Below, piece after piece: positions 9,395-19,927 of a stretch of DNA of 64,000 nt. The position numbers and the translations under genes are program-made. The notes under the pieces were generated by a model. It ran no database searches and had not been told where the DNA came from. It saw nothing but the letters and a program-made list of their open reading frames with translations. Within the stretch, counting starts at the first letter, position 1. The number at the start of each line of letters is the position of its first letter. Source of the stretch: UTCFX2 sp963827155 (GTDB lineage Bacteria; Chloroflexota; Anaerolineae; Anaerolineales; UBA4823); the NCBI GenBank assembly GCA_963827155.1, contig CAWGZV010000002.1, positions 1,860,001-1,924,000 on the forward strand. Reading direction: 5' to 3'.

Positions 9395-12300
9395 TTACGG
9401 ATTCTCTGAAGGACTGAAAAGCATCACACGACTGTTACTTGAGTCTACAACCCAAAGCAGTCCATCGGGAGTTGCTGAAATACCGACTGGTAGCCCAAAT
9501 TGGTTAGAATTCACCCCAAATTCTCCCCAAGAGCTTATGGCATCACCAGTAGCTGAAAATTCCAGAATTCGATATCCTTCTGGATCAGAAGCGAATAAAT
9601 GACCCGAGGTATCTACAGCTAGATAAGGCTTATTATCCAACGATTGACCATACCACGCTTGGACCTCCCAAGATCGGAATGGTGTATATATGTCCTGATC
9701 GTCTGGTTGAAAGACCTGGATGCGTTGGTTCCATGTGTCGGCAACGTATACCAACCCTGCGTCATCCACTGCGATACCCACAGGTTCATCTAGTTGACCA
9801 GCGCCCATTCCTGCTTCACCAAATTGAGTAATATATTTCCCGTCTGCAGTGAAAACCACAATTCGTTTATTTCCTGTATCGGTAATGAATACCCTTCCAG
9901 CTGTATCAATTGCCAAATCTCTCGGCCCCCAGAATGCTTCAGGCTGCTCTGCCTGGCCAAAGTAACCCCACATTTGTAGAAACTCACCAGACGCGCTGAA
10001 CCGCTGAATGCGGTGATTCCAGGTATCTGCCACATAAACCGTGTTGTCTGGACCAACCTCTATTCCCCATGGCTGATTAAAGCTTCCACCTGGAGCAGAA
10101 CCCGTTGCAGAGTCGCCAAATGATCCCCAAACCTGGAGCACTTCTCCTGTGGTTGAAAGATGTTGGATGCGGTGGTTTTCTGTATCAGCAATATACAAGC
10201 TTCCATCCGGTGCAATCGCGACATCTCTAGGTCGTAAGAATTGACCCGCTTCGCTTCCTTGAGTCCCCAAAATAATGCTCGCACTAAGCTGAACTTGTTT
10301 TTGCTCAAATGGATCGCCAATCTCTTGCACAGGGGCAGGTACGGATCCATAATTCCAAAGTTTAGAAGTTACATCCTTCCGAATGTAAAGCCGCATATGC
10401 GCCGAAGGCGACCAATTAGGCAAACTCATATCGCGATTCAACACTTCGCCATATTTTGTATAGTCCCGATTTAGCCAGATTTGGAAGATAGCCTCGCGCA
10501 TTGCTGGATCAAGCATTGCATCTTTCACGCGTTGCCATGTCAAATCATAATAATCCTGATTTGGCCACCATAAACGGATATAGTCAAATCGATCATAAAG
10601 ATTGGCGACAACTGGTTCGATCTTACCAAAATTGGCGTCGCCCACTAGTATTATCGGGGATTCTCGCAGAGCTCTGGACGGATTTGCTCCATAATATTGC
10701 GCATTTTGATAATTCCTTAGGTACCACCAGTATGGATAAGACGTTTCATTGTCATAAGCAACCTGAATTGCTAATCCATCTGTCGTCCGTTTCGATATTT
10801 CCTCAATTTGATCCAGTGCAGTCTTAACTCCCGGTGCAGAGTGGGCGTAAACTAACAGTTCACTTGCCAGATCATAATTGTAATAATTCGCTTGAATACT
10901 CGTATGTACAGTGATCAAAGATAAGAGTGCTAAGAATGCCAAAGTAAATAACCGAAGAAACTCAGTATTTTTCCAGGAACGGATCAGGTAGAGTAATCCA
11001 ATCCCAGATACCAGAGCTGTTAGAAAACTTATCATGAATTGGCTTGTGGCTTGAAGTTGTGCCAGCTCTTTTCCTTGAAAAGGTGGGTTAGTTCCTAATA
11101 TTGAACCAATTGTCGAGAATCCACTCAAAAGCAAAATCGGGATCAGCACTACAACCAACCAACCTCTATTGGTTCCAAAGATTTCTCCAGTCCTGTTCAT
11201 CCACATAATGACCCAATACCCAGCCTGTACAAAGGATAGCGGGCAGCGTGATGTGGAATGTCAGCCAGGGCATCTTCTCACCAGCGATGGAAAATGCAAG
11301 CATACTGGTAATAGCCCAATACCCTAATAAAGGAAAGACCGGTGCAGAGGTGTCATTATTCTCAGAATTATCACGACCTGATTCCGGGCTTTGCTTGCTT
11401 TCAAACTCATCGCCAATATTTAATGATAGCTGAATCTCTTCGTTAGCTTCCGGGATCTCATCAGAAGATCCGATTGATCGCCTTAATCGGCTCCATAAAT
11501 AGTAAGCGAATGCCAGCCATGTCCCAATTGCCGGTAAATATTCGTAAACCGGCACTTGTATCAAGGCATAATAATAAGGTGGTTGACTTCCACGCTGCAC
11601 TCCTTGCTGTTCAAGCCAATAACCTAACGAACCAACGATGCCGGTAAAGAATCCTGCTCCGTTCGTGAAGAGCGAAGTGTAAAAGACCGTGAATATGGCA
11701 TAAAAGATCCCTGCGTTTATTAGCCACACTCGCCAGTTCCAGACAAGCCCGATAGCTGCTGAAATGATGAATAATGGCACCAAAAATACTGCAACCCACG
11801 CGATGTCTATCGCCGTCAATGCCATCACATCACTTGCATTAGTTGGGATCTCTAAACCAAAAAAACGAAGGGGGAATGCGGAAAGCTGCGGCAATACGAG
11901 CGTACCCAGGATTATTATTAACCCTAATGAGCGATCGCTGCGTAAGGAGGCAAGACCATAACCTTTGACAAGGAAGATTAGAGCAGTCACAAGGAAAACA
12001 AAACTTAATCCAATTAATGCAAGTATCAGCGGTGACTGATTTGGTGTTGCAGGCGGAGTGAACTCCTGACCTGGGACCGCTGGAGAAGCAGTAATCGCCG
12101 CATCTGGATTTGCAGGATTTTCATTAATAAAAACCAGGAATCCGCCAGCGATCCCAAAAAGTAGTAGAACGATGATCAATGCGATCAAGAATCGATTTCG
12201 ATATTCAGGAAGCTGCCACTGAGCCTTTGATAACCGATAGATGAAATATGCTGTTAAAAAGATCAGCGCTTGTGCGGTATAGATAAAAGCCGTTTCCTTC

Positions 12301-12860
12301 GCCGTAAAGTGAAGGGCTGTTACTGCAGTCAACGTATATAAATAAATGGGTTTGCCTGTCTCCAGATAACGTAAGATAGCCCACAGCATGATCACACCAA
12401 ACAAACCGACAAAGGCTTCGTTGCGTGCATATCTTCCGTAATAGAGTATGTATGGCGATATCAGCATCAAAAAGCCCGCGATAAGAGCACCGGCAGATCC
12501 AAAATACCTTCGGTAATACCAGATAAATATCACCGTGGCAACACTAAATAATGCCGCCGGTATCCTGGCTGTAAAATCATTATCTCCGAACATAAAATAG
12601 GAAGCCGCAAGCAGATGAAATTGAAGCGGACCATGCATTAGCGGATCGTGCGCAAAACCTTCCCCCTTATAGAACCGCCATGAATAATAAACATGCGAGT
12701 TTTCATCATGGCTCATTACCCGAGCCCCTAGGATGTAAAATCTGCTGAAGATAGCTAGAACTACCAGAACTGCCCATAACAGAGTTTCGACATTTATTTG
12801 GATTCTTCCGAAAAGGGGACGGTTTAACCAGGAATTGCGCTCAGGACGTTCCAATAGCAT
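9395..12860 (-). CDS. Agl23-like membrane glycosyltransferase fused to NHL repeats, one frameshift
   Basis: About 1,154 residues after repair. The N-terminal half has around twelve membrane helices and resembles the flippase-associated Agl23 (TIGR03663) GT-C family: SRFYILGARVMSHDENSHVYYSW holds the acidic DE motif expected in the first outer loop, followed by GPLQFHL and YYGRYARNEAFV. A membrane and globular part (WWYLRNYQNAQYYG) leads to about five NHL-type beta-propeller repeats (for example VDDAGLVYVADTWNQRIQVF). Separate open frames overlap at 11166-11206. Reading DWRNLWNQ directly into RGWLVVVLIP by dropping one base at 11166-11170 restores one protein. It is the third gene of the unit scpB, rluB, this gene. 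A role in surface glycan or protein glycosylation is inferred. Confidence 0.8.
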
Positions 12861-12894
12861 AAATTAGATCCTTATTATGCGAACATATCTATCT

Positions 12895-13848
12895 TTAGGG
12901 ATAAACTAAACACGATTGAGACTTGTTCGTTATGCTGGATGCAAATCTCCCAATCAGGCTTGCGAGTTTTGCGGCTTTTTTTTGGTGTTTTGCGGGGCAA
13001 ATTTTTCCCCTCGAGTTCAGTTCTTTTTGCGTTGATCCCCGCTTCGGAGCCCTTTTATTATCATGCTGAGTTTTTTGGGTCTTCTTGAAATAAGCTTTTC
13101 GATTATGTGGCTTTGCTCTAGTCCGGGCTCCCGAATTGGTGCTCAATTTCAATTGGTCTACTTCGATAGAGCTTAAGGTTCTCCATTGACCCGGCTTTAG
13201 ATTTCCTAGAAACAAGTTACCGATTCGTACACGGATTATTTTGACCACGGGAAGACCGATGATCATACCTGTCTCGCGAATCTGCCTCTTTCGACCTTCC
13301 TTCAATATTATTCGAAGCCACATCCCTTTTCCCGAAGGTTTATCCAGATGGATTTCTGCTGGTGCGGTTTTATAGCCATCCTCCAGCACCACACCTCTTC
13401 GCCAGGTAGCGAGTTGCTGATCATCTGGCTTTCTAGCGACCAATACACGATATTCTTTTTCATGACCGTACCGCGGATGAGTGAGCTTGTTAGTTAATTC
13501 CCCGTCGTTAGTGAGGATGACCAATCCTTCACTATCAAAATCCAATCGTCCTACTGGATAAAGATGACCAGGCAGATCTATCAAACTGCGCACTGTCGGT
13601 CGCGGATCTGGGGCAGATACGGTGGTAAGAACTCCCCTGGGCTTGTAAATGGCAATATATACCGGTTCTTCCGGGGCATGAAGAAGCTGACCGTCGAATA
13701 GGATCCGATCGCGTTGAATATCAACCTTCATCCCCAATTCGGCTGTTTGACCATTGACGATCACTCGTCCTGATTTGATGAATTCCTCGCAGGCTCTTCG
13801 TGATCCCAGTCCAGCTTGAGCCATTATTTTCTGCAGACGCTCTTCCAC
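12895..13848 (-). CDS. rluB: 23S rRNA pseudouridine synthase, RluB/RsuA family
   Basis: 317 residues from the GTG at 13848. An N-terminal S4 RNA-binding domain (RLQKIMAQAGLGSRRACEEFI) precedes the pseudouridine synthase domain with the catalytic Asp in GRLDFDSEGL and the later KEGRKRQIRE motif. A Lys/Arg-rich C-terminal tail of about 80 residues is extra and low in complexity. The start is placed at GTG 13848 because S4 enzymes of this family begin (M)EERLQK; a TTG at 13857 is in frame. A TATAAT box lies at 13857-13862 on the minus strand, close enough to suggest a leaderless transcript. It follows scpB by 49 bases, the classical scpB-rluB arrangement. Confidence 0.9.
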   Translation of the reverse strand: MEERLQKIMAQAGLGSRRACEEFIKSGRVIVNGQTAELGMKVDIQRDRILFDGQLLHAPEEPVYIAIYKPRGVLTTVSAPDPRPTVRSLIDLPGHLYPVGRLDFDSEGLVILTNDGELTNKLTHPRYGHEKEYRVLVARKPDDQQLATWRRGVVLEDGYKTAPAEIHLDKPSGKGMWLRIILKEGRKRQIRETGMIIGLPVVKIIRVRIGNLFLGNLKPGQWRTLSSIEVDQLKLSTNSGARTRAKPHNRKAYFKKTQKTQHDNKRAPKRGSTQKELNSRGKICPAKHQKKAAKLASLIGRFASSITNKSQSCLVYP

Positions 13849-13897
13849 GAGGCGCAATTATATCTCAATTCGCTGGTCTTAACCTGCAATCGATAAA

Positions 13898-14518
13898 CTA
13901 CAGGTCTTCGATCTCGAGAGGGGGTAATTCCGTTAACGAGGTAAGGCCGAATAGTTGAAGGCAATCCGCAGTTGCCGTGTATAAAATTGGACGGCCTGGC
14001 GATTCGGAACGACCTACCTCTTGAACCAATCCTTTCACTAATAGACTGTGTAAAATATAGTCGCTGTTCACCCCGCGTATCCCCTCAATTTGTGGGCGGG
14101 TTATCGGCTGGCGATATAGAACGATTGCCAGGGTTTCCATTGCCGCACGACTCAAGCGACTAGCAGACTCGAGCCCCAGCAGACGTTCGACCCAAGGGGT
14201 TGCCTCAGGCATGGTAACCAATTGGTACCGACCTCGATAGCTTTGTAATCGTATGCCCCTTCTGCATTCCAAATCCTTGTAATACTCCGCGAGTGTGTCT
14301 AAACCACGTTCGATTTCGCCAAGAGGAACCTGAAGTGCGGCTGCAAGTTGCATCGGATGAATTTCACCTGGAGCGACAAAGAGCAATGCTTCGAGAAACT
14401 CCAATAAGTGATCAAGAATTTCGGGTTTCGATTGCTCAAGATCCAAAGAAATCCCTTGATCTTCGGGCTGTGAACCTGCCAGCTTTCTTCCATCTGTGGA
14501 GAAATCTTCGTCTTTCAT
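13898..14518 (-). CDS. scpB: Segregation and condensation protein B
   Basis: 206 residues from ATG 14518. Two winged-helix domains typical of ScpB: EFLEALLFVAPGEIHPMQLAAAL in the first and LSRAAMETLAIVLYRQPITRPQIEGIRGVNSDYILHSLL in the second, the most conserved ScpB signature. ScpB works with ScpA and SMC in the bacterial condensin that organises and segregates the chromosome. smc is 26 kb away (40.4-44.0 kb) and scpA is not in the window. It is followed by rluB in the same direction. An in-frame TTG at 14530 would add four residues and is less likely. Confidence 0.92.
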   Translation of the reverse strand: MKDEDFSTDGRKLAGSQPEDQGISLDLEQSKPEILDHLLEFLEALLFVAPGEIHPMQLAAALQVPLGEIERGLDTLAEYYKDLECRRGIRLQSYRGRYQLVTMPEATPWVERLLGLESASRLSRAAMETLAIVLYRQPITRPQIEGIRGVNSDYILHSLLVKGLVQEVGRSESPGRPILYTATADCLQLFGLTSLTELPPLEIEDL

Positions 14519-14569
14519 GCTATGATACAATTCATCGGAACTGGTAGATAATGAAGGAGTAATTTATTC

Positions 14570-15139
14570 ATGGTGTTTCCCAAAAAGCCGATTATTTTCC
14601 TGATGTTGATTGCCTTGGCGGCAGCTATGCTTGGTTGCTGGGCTTCTCTCCGTTCTTCTGAGGCTGTAAATGATTCTCCAATCACAACAGAAGAGAATGT
14701 TCCACTTGAGACTCAGATTGGCGCTGCGATCGAGACAGCCCAAAACGGCGGCAGGATCTTTCTTGAACTCACTGAGGCGCAACTCACCTCAGCAGCAGCT
14801 GAGGAACTTTCAAAACAAGGCGATTCGGGCGTTCAAAATTTATCGATTGGTCTGGACGACGGAATTATGAAGATAACAGGAGATGTCGAACAGAATGGAA
14901 TCGAGCTGCCGCTAACAATTTTATTACATATCAATGTTGACCCACAAGGTCAACCTCATGCCGAAATTGTATCTGGAAAAGTTGGCTTTTTCCCACTACC
15001 TGAAAACTTGATGGCCCAAATTCAAACCGAATTCGACCAAATTTTACAAGCCCAGTTAGCAGCGAGTTCAGGCAACCTTTTTGTAGAAAGCGTGGGCATC
15101 GATAATGGGAAGCTCACGATTGTCGCGCAACCCCGATAA
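14570..15139 (+). CDS. Hypothetical lipoprotein
   Basis: 189 residues, preceded by a strong GAAGGAG site (14551-14557). The N-terminus PKKPIIFLMLIALAAAMLGC has a lipobox ending at Cys22, so it should be lipid-anchored outside the membrane. The mature part alternates hydrophobic and polar stretches (LSIGLDDGIMKITGDVEQNGIELPLTILLHI) compatible with a beta-rich lipid- or ligand-binding fold resembling LolA/DUF-type periplasmic proteins, but I do not recognise a family. It overlaps the region of the next gene and is probably co-transcribed with it. It is divergent from scpB. Confidence 0.75.
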   Translation: MVFPKKPIIFLMLIALAAAMLGCWASLRSSEAVNDSPITTEENVPLETQIGAAIETAQNGGRIFLELTEAQLTSAAAEELSKQGDSGVQNLSIGLDDGIMKITGDVEQNGIELPLTILLHINVDPQGQPHAEIVSGKVGFFPLPENLMAQIQTEFDQILQAQLAASSGNLFVESVGIDNGKLTIVAQPR

Positions 15140-15158
15140 GAGATATCTCATCCTCAAA

Positions 15159-16823
15159 ATGCACACTCTCCGCAGTGGGATTATATCATCCAGGCTGTGG
15201 GAAGGGTTTGTTTTGCTTTTACTGTTGATTCTGGGATTTTTAACCGCCTGCGCTCAAACACCACCTTCACAAACCGCCCTCAAGATAACCATTAATGCAG
15301 ATCAGCACTTTCAAAGTATTGATGTTTCTGCTGGTTCCACCGTTCAGTCAGCATTGGATCATATAGGAATAAAACTGAACTCCCTGGATCGTACAGATCC
15401 TCCGCCTTACACCATCTTAGAAGATGGTGCAGAGATTACAGTGGTTCGCGTTACAGAGCAATATGATATCGAACAGGTAAAGATCCCATATGAACAGCAA
15501 ACCATCCGCAATGAATCACTGCCTGTTGAAAAAGAAATCTTGATCCAAAGGGGTAAGACTGGACTCCAGGAAATCACCTACCGGCGCGTCTTCGAGGACG
15601 GTGTCATGATTTCTAGTGATCCAGTCGCCGTCAAGTCAGTGGTAGTCGAAGAACCAGAACCAGAAATCAGAATGATCGGTGTTCAGACTCCGTTTACTCC
15701 AGTAGAAATCCCCGGGACAATATATTACCTCAGGGACGGAAACGTTTGGAAAATTGATGGAACCACTGCAAATCGCAGAGCTTTGATCACCACGAATGAT
15801 CTTGATGGGCGAATATTGGCTGTCTCGGATGACGAAAAATGGCTGCTCTTTTCCCGTGCGTCAGAAGAGGAAGGACAGATAAATTCTCTTTGGGTGGCAA
15901 ATATTAGCAATGATCAGGGAACAGAATCCGGGCTTGGTCAAGAGCCCCAAACACCCGTCAGCCTTTCAGTAGATAATGTTACCCAATTTGCAGATTTTGT
16001 TCCAGGTTCTGCAAACAAAGTAATTTTTTCGACTGTTGAGCCAAGGCCGACAGCTCCAGGTTGGCAGGCCAATAATGACCTTCAGGTCCTGACTTTTAGC
16101 GACAATGGGTGGACTACGAAATGGACTACGGTCTTGGAGTCTAATTCGGGCGGTGTGTATGGTTGGTGGGGGACGGATTATCTCTGGGGACCGGATGATC
16201 GATATCTGGCATATTCAAGAGCTGATTCTGTTGGAATCGTGGATTATCGATCCGGCACACTTACTACGACCTTGAATATTCTCCCGCTGCAAACCCATCG
16301 AGATTGGGCGTGGACTCCTGGAATATCCTGGGGACCGGATGGAAAAGCAATTTTCACCATCGATCATATCGCGCCTGAAGGCTCGGCGAATCCAGAAGAA
16401 TCACAGATATTTGATTTAACCGCCGTTTTGTTGGATGGTGGGCCAACTTTACATCTTGTTTCACAGACCGGAATGTTTGCATATCCGCTTTCATCGCCCC
16501 TTCAACAGTTGGATGAAGGTGTAGATTATCAGCTTGCGTTTCTTCAAGCCATATTCCCGAATCAAAGTGAAACGAGCCGTTATCGCGTATCAATCATGGA
16601 TCGAGATGGCTCTAATCGACGCACCATTTTCCCACCGGATGATAAACCCGGAATCGAACCATTAAAAAATTGGGGCAATTGGTCCCCTGCCCCGCTCAAA
16701 GAGAATGGAGAGTATGCAATCGCGGTGATCTATCAAGGAAATCTATGGATAGTACCAGTCGGAGGGGGAAAACCCGAACAAATCACCGGTGATGGTTTGA
16801 CATCTCGTGTGATCTGGAAATAA
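15159..16823 (+). CDS. Lipoprotein with DUF348/G5-like domains and a beta-propeller
   Basis: 554 residues from the ATG at 15159. A hydrophobic signal with lipobox LGFLTACAQ gives a lipid anchor. Residues about 38-85 (ITINADQHFQSIDVSAGSTVQSALDHIGI) resemble the DUF348 ubiquitin-like domain, followed by a G5-like segment (IPYEQQTIRNESLPVEKEILIQRGKTG). The rest consists of TolB/WD40-like beta-propeller repeats (YYLRDGNVWKIDG, SDDEKWLLFSR, GPDDRYLAYSR, GPDGKAIFTIDH, YQGNLWIVP). DUF348/G5 domains are known from peptidoglycan-associated proteins such as YabE, so a cell-wall or surface sensor role is plausible. An upstream in-frame ATG at 15105 overlaps the previous gene and is less likely. Confidence 0.8.
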   Translation: MHTLRSGIISSRLWEGFVLLLLLILGFLTACAQTPPSQTALKITINADQHFQSIDVSAGSTVQSALDHIGIKLNSLDRTDPPPYTILEDGAEITVVRVTEQYDIEQVKIPYEQQTIRNESLPVEKEILIQRGKTGLQEITYRRVFEDGVMISSDPVAVKSVVVEEPEPEIRMIGVQTPFTPVEIPGTIYYLRDGNVWKIDGTTANRRALITTNDLDGRILAVSDDEKWLLFSRASEEEGQINSLWVANISNDQGTESGLGQEPQTPVSLSVDNVTQFADFVPGSANKVIFSTVEPRPTAPGWQANNDLQVLTFSDNGWTTKWTTVLESNSGGVYGWWGTDYLWGPDDRYLAYSRADSVGIVDYRSGTLTTTLNILPLQTHRDWAWTPGISWGPDGKAIFTIDHIAPEGSANPEESQIFDLTAVLLDGGPTLHLVSQTGMFAYPLSSPLQQLDEGVDYQLAFLQAIFPNQSETSRYRVSIMDRDGSNRRTIFPPDDKPGIEPLKNWGNWSPAPLKENGEYAIAVIYQGNLWIVPVGGGKPEQITGDGLTSRVIWK

Positions 16824-16847
16824 CATATTCATGGATAAGGTCCAATT

Positions 16848-17807
16848 ATGCGGATTCTAATCACAGGCGCTGCCGGTTTCTTGGGCTCCCATTTATGCGA
16901 CCGACTCATACGTGATGGTCATCAAGTGGTAGGGATGGACAATTTTATTACAGGTCGTCCTGCCAATCTTGCTCACCTCGCTGGAAATGAAAATTTCTCA
17001 TTCATTCGGCACGACGTTTCCAATTTTATATTTGTGTCTGGAGAAATTGATGCGGTCTTACATTTTGCTTCTCCAGCCAGTCCGAACGAAAAGTCGCCTT
17101 ATGGATATGTAAATTTACCGATCCAGACAATGAAAGCAGGGGCTCTTGGCACTCATAATAGCTTGGGTGTTGCTTACGCCCAGAAAGCCCGTTTTTTACT
17201 CGCATCAACCAGCGAGATATACGGCGATCCGCTTGAACATCCTCAAAAAGAGACTTATTGGGGGCATGTTGATCCGATTGGAGAGCGGTCAGTTTATGAT
17301 GAAGCGAAGCGCTTCGCCGAAGCGCTGACCATGGCATATCACCGATTTCATGATGTCGACACACGGATCGCCAGGATTTTTAATACCTTTGGGCCTAGAA
17401 TGCAAATTGATGATGGCAGGGTCGTCCCGAATTTTCTGAGACAAGCCCTTTGCAGGGAACCGCTAACCATTTATGGAGATGGTTCTCAAACCCGAAGTTT
17501 CTGTTATGTGGATGATCTAATTGAAGGACTTTACCGATTGCTGATGTCCAATGAACATCAACCTGTAAACATTGGAAATCCTGTTGAAACCACCATTTTG
17601 GAGTTTGCTAATCTTATCAATCGACTCACGAATAATCCCTCCGAAAACATTTTCATCCCTGCCGCAAGGAGCGAAAGCGACCCCCAGCGCCGACGACCCG
17701 ATATCCAGCGCGCAAAAGATATTCTGGCATGGGAACCAAAAGTTGACTTGGAAAGCGGTTTAGCGCTGACCATCCCATACTTTACGCAGGAGCTGAAGGC
17801 AGGATGA
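16848..17807 (+). CDS. NAD-dependent epimerase, UDP-glucuronate decarboxylase-like
   Basis: 319-residue extended SDR. The NAD-binding motif GAAGFLGSHLCDRL is at residues 7-20. The catalytic Tyr-Lys pair is in SVYDEAKRFAE, preceded by ASTSEIYGDP, and ARIFNTFGPRM plus GDGSQTRSFCYVDDL are family hallmarks of the UXS (UDP-glucuronate decarboxylase) group that makes UDP-xylose. It acts in the cytoplasm supplying nucleotide sugars for surface polysaccharide. The stop overlaps the start of the GtrA gene by 4 bases, so they form one unit. A related epimerase activity cannot be excluded. Confidence 0.87.
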   Translation: MRILITGAAGFLGSHLCDRLIRDGHQVVGMDNFITGRPANLAHLAGNENFSFIRHDVSNFIFVSGEIDAVLHFASPASPNEKSPYGYVNLPIQTMKAGALGTHNSLGVAYAQKARFLLASTSEIYGDPLEHPQKETYWGHVDPIGERSVYDEAKRFAEALTMAYHRFHDVDTRIARIFNTFGPRMQIDDGRVVPNFLRQALCREPLTIYGDGSQTRSFCYVDDLIEGLYRLLMSNEHQPVNIGNPVETTILEFANLINRLTNNPSENIFIPAARSESDPQRRRPDIQRAKDILAWEPKVDLESGLALTIPYFTQELKAG

Positions 17808-18268
17808 CTGTAATGCTTTCAAATCCCCGTGAACGCACTCGTTTCATGCGCTTTGCTGTTGTCGGAGTGATCGGTGCCATAGTCGATTTCGGCGTCTCAA
17901 ATTTACTTATCCAGGCATTTCATTTCACGCTTGTTCTTGCTGGTACGATTTCATTTATTGCAGCAATAATGAGTAATTTCATTTGGAATCGCTTCTGGAC
18001 TTATCCGGATTCGCGCAGTAAACCTGTGTCAGCCCAATTAGCTCAATTCTCCCTTGTCAGCGTCATGGGGCTTGCGATCCGTGTCCCAATCTTAGCCTTC
18101 CTCGAGCCGATTATGGAATCGATCACCTCGAATTACAGGATTGCTATTCCGGGTGTATTGAATTCCAAGGTAATCGCAGATAATTTAACCTTGGCTATCG
18201 CAGTTGTCATCGTGATGTTTTGGAACTTCTTTGCCAATCGGTATTGGACCTACAGCGATGTCGAATGA
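17804..18268 (+). CDS. GtrA-family membrane protein
   Basis: 154 residues with four predicted transmembrane helices and the GtrA pattern: RFMRFAVVGVIGAIVDFGVSNLL at the first helix, FIWNRFWTYPDS after the second, and FWNFFANRYWTY at the C-terminus. GtrA-type proteins are thought to help move lipid-linked sugars across the inner membrane. Translational coupling with the epimerase upstream (4-base overlap) supports a surface-sugar role. It overlaps the following gene by 11 bases. Confidence 0.9.
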   Translation: MTVMLSNPRERTRFMRFAVVGVIGAIVDFGVSNLLIQAFHFTLVLAGTISFIAAIMSNFIWNRFWTYPDSRSKPVSAQLAQFSLVSVMGLAIRVPILAFLEPIMESITSNYRIAIPGVLNSKVIADNLTLAIAVVIVMFWNFFANRYWTYSDVE

Positions 18269-18635
18269 TCCGAAGCTGGTCCCTGTATACACATCTCACG
18301 GCGATACCGGCGCGATCATGGTTGATCCTTATATTTTCAATCTAGCCGGAGAATGGATCGGCTGGGTAGATGAAGAAAATACCGTCTACTCCGTGCATGG
18401 ACATTATGTCGGGAAGCTTACAAAAGATCCCCGTATCATCCGCAAACGCGAATGGGGATATGGCAGGGAGCGGCGAGTGCCGCCTCCACCTCCTCCAAGA
18501 ATTTCACCCCCTGCCCATTTTCCTCTGGCGCCATCCCTTCCAGAAATCCCAACCTTTATGATAGATGTTTTGGAAGATTATCCCGAATTAATGCCGTCCG
18601 TTGATTTTGGCGACTTACGGGACGATTTGGATTAG
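18258..18635 (+). CDS. Small hypothetical protein, possibly 4-fold beta-flower type
   Basis: 125 residues starting at ATG 18258 inside the end of the GtrA gene. The first half has short repeated strands of the pattern YIFNLAGEWIGWVDEENTVYSVHGHYVGKL, in which a Gly/Trp turn recurs about every 15 residues; this resembles the 4-fold beta-flower family. A Pro-rich segment (six Pro near residue 78) and an acidic tail follow. No signal peptide or membrane helix. Function unknown; the family assignment is tentative. Confidence 0.6.
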   Translation: MSNDPKLVPVYTSHGDTGAIMVDPYIFNLAGEWIGWVDEENTVYSVHGHYVGKLTKDPRIIRKREWGYGRERRVPPPPPPRISPPAHFPLAPSLPEIPTFMIDVLEDYPELMPSVDFGDLRDDLD

Positions 18636-18699
18636 TAATTCCTCCAGCGGATCCATTTATCTAGTCTCCACTCAGCAATTGAATTCAAGATGAATTCTA

Positions 18700-19893
18700 A
18701 TGTCAGCTACAAGTAAAGATCATCCCCTTTCTGGCAGCGACGTAAACCCAGAAGTAAAAAATGGTCCTCGCTCGCTTCATGAATTAATTGATCAGGTTTC
18801 TGGACGGGATTTCCGCAAGCAATTCCCAAGAGAAGACGCAGGTTTAGTAGAACCCCTACCATTTCCGTTCTTGGCATTGGTTGGGCAGCATGAAATGAAA
18901 CTTGCATTGATCCTGACATTAATCAACCCTTTAATTGGCGGAGTGTTGCTGATTGGACCTCGTGGTACCGGGAAAACCACAGCAGTAAGAAGCCTTACCG
19001 ATTTGCTTCCTGAAGTGCCGCGCAGCTTGTGCTATTACGGTTGTATGCCTGAGGATGCGGAAATTGGTGGAATGGACGCGGTTTGTCCTGATTGTGCTCG
19101 AAAGTATGTAATGGGAGAACCTCTCGCACGTATGGATCGTGTCAACCTCGTTGAGCTGCCAATCAACACGAAAATCGAAGATGTAATTGGTTCGCTTGGT
19201 GATATGGCGGGCGCTAATAATCGCAAGCGTATACAGCGTGGAATTCTTGCCCAATCTGATCGAAATTTATTATATATTGATGAGGTAAACCTGTTGGGTC
19301 CAGAAATTGTTGATTCGATTCTCGATGCGGCTGCTCAAGGACAATATACGATCCACCGGGGAACAATCACAGCGACTTTCCGTTCTAGACTCACCTTGGT
19401 CGGCTCGATGAACCCGGAGGAAGGTTGGCTGCGCCCACAAATCATGGACCGCTTCGGATTGAGAGTTTTTGTCCATGGGCTCAAAGAATTTGAAGAGCGA
19501 GTAGAGGCGTATTATCGGGTGCAAGCTTTTCAGGCTAATCCGCGCCAGACGGTAAATTCCTATTCCGATGAAACATTAAGGCTCCGTGAGGAGATCCAAT
19601 CAGCGCGAGATATTCTCCCAGAGGTAAATATTTCTGAGAAAATCGTTCGAAAAGGGCTAAAAGTGATCCAGAATTTAGAGCTTGATTCTTTACGCGCAGA
19701 GATCACGATGTTTCAAGCTGCCCGAGCCTACGCCGCAGCCGATGGACGAGTAGAGGTGAGTTCGGAAGACCTCATCAAGGTAGCTTCATTAGCTTTGCGC
19801 GCCAGACAATCCGCTTTCATGACAGAGTATTTCAAAAATCAGCAACTTGAGGAAACAAAAATCCAGGCTGCGATCGAAATGCTGGCATCATAA
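18700..19893 (+). CDS. Mg-chelatase subunit I-like AAA+ ATPase
   Basis: 397-residue AAA+ ATPase of the ChlI/BchI type. Walker A is GPRGTGKTTA (residues 86-95), Walker B is NLLYIDEVNLL, and GSMNPEEGWLRPQIMDRFGLRVFV is the sensor/arginine-finger region. The Cys-containing insertion (CYYGCMPEDAEI, VCPDCARKY) is characteristic of this subgroup. In phototrophs BchI partners with BchD and BchH to insert Mg into protoporphyrin; no D or H subunit is present here, so it may serve another chelatase or a MoxR-like chaperone role. It is followed by a TPR protein and a UroD-like protein in the same direction. Confidence 0.88.
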   Translation: MSATSKDHPLSGSDVNPEVKNGPRSLHELIDQVSGRDFRKQFPREDAGLVEPLPFPFLALVGQHEMKLALILTLINPLIGGVLLIGPRGTGKTTAVRSLTDLLPEVPRSLCYYGCMPEDAEIGGMDAVCPDCARKYVMGEPLARMDRVNLVELPINTKIEDVIGSLGDMAGANNRKRIQRGILAQSDRNLLYIDEVNLLGPEIVDSILDAAAQGQYTIHRGTITATFRSRLTLVGSMNPEEGWLRPQIMDRFGLRVFVHGLKEFEERVEAYYRVQAFQANPRQTVNSYSDETLRLREEIQSARDILPEVNISEKIVRKGLKVIQNLELDSLRAEITMFQAARAYAAADGRVEVSSEDLIKVASLALRARQSAFMTEYFKNQQLEETKIQAAIEMLAS

Positions 19894-19927
19894 TCAAGTC
19901 TGCGTACTTGGTGATCTGGAGGATAAA

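Noticed and set aside
17804..18635. Single fused GtrA/beta-flower gene
   Set aside because: GtrA ends normally with the ANRYWTY helix end and a TGA, and the second frame has its own ATG within that end, so two overlapping genes are more likely.
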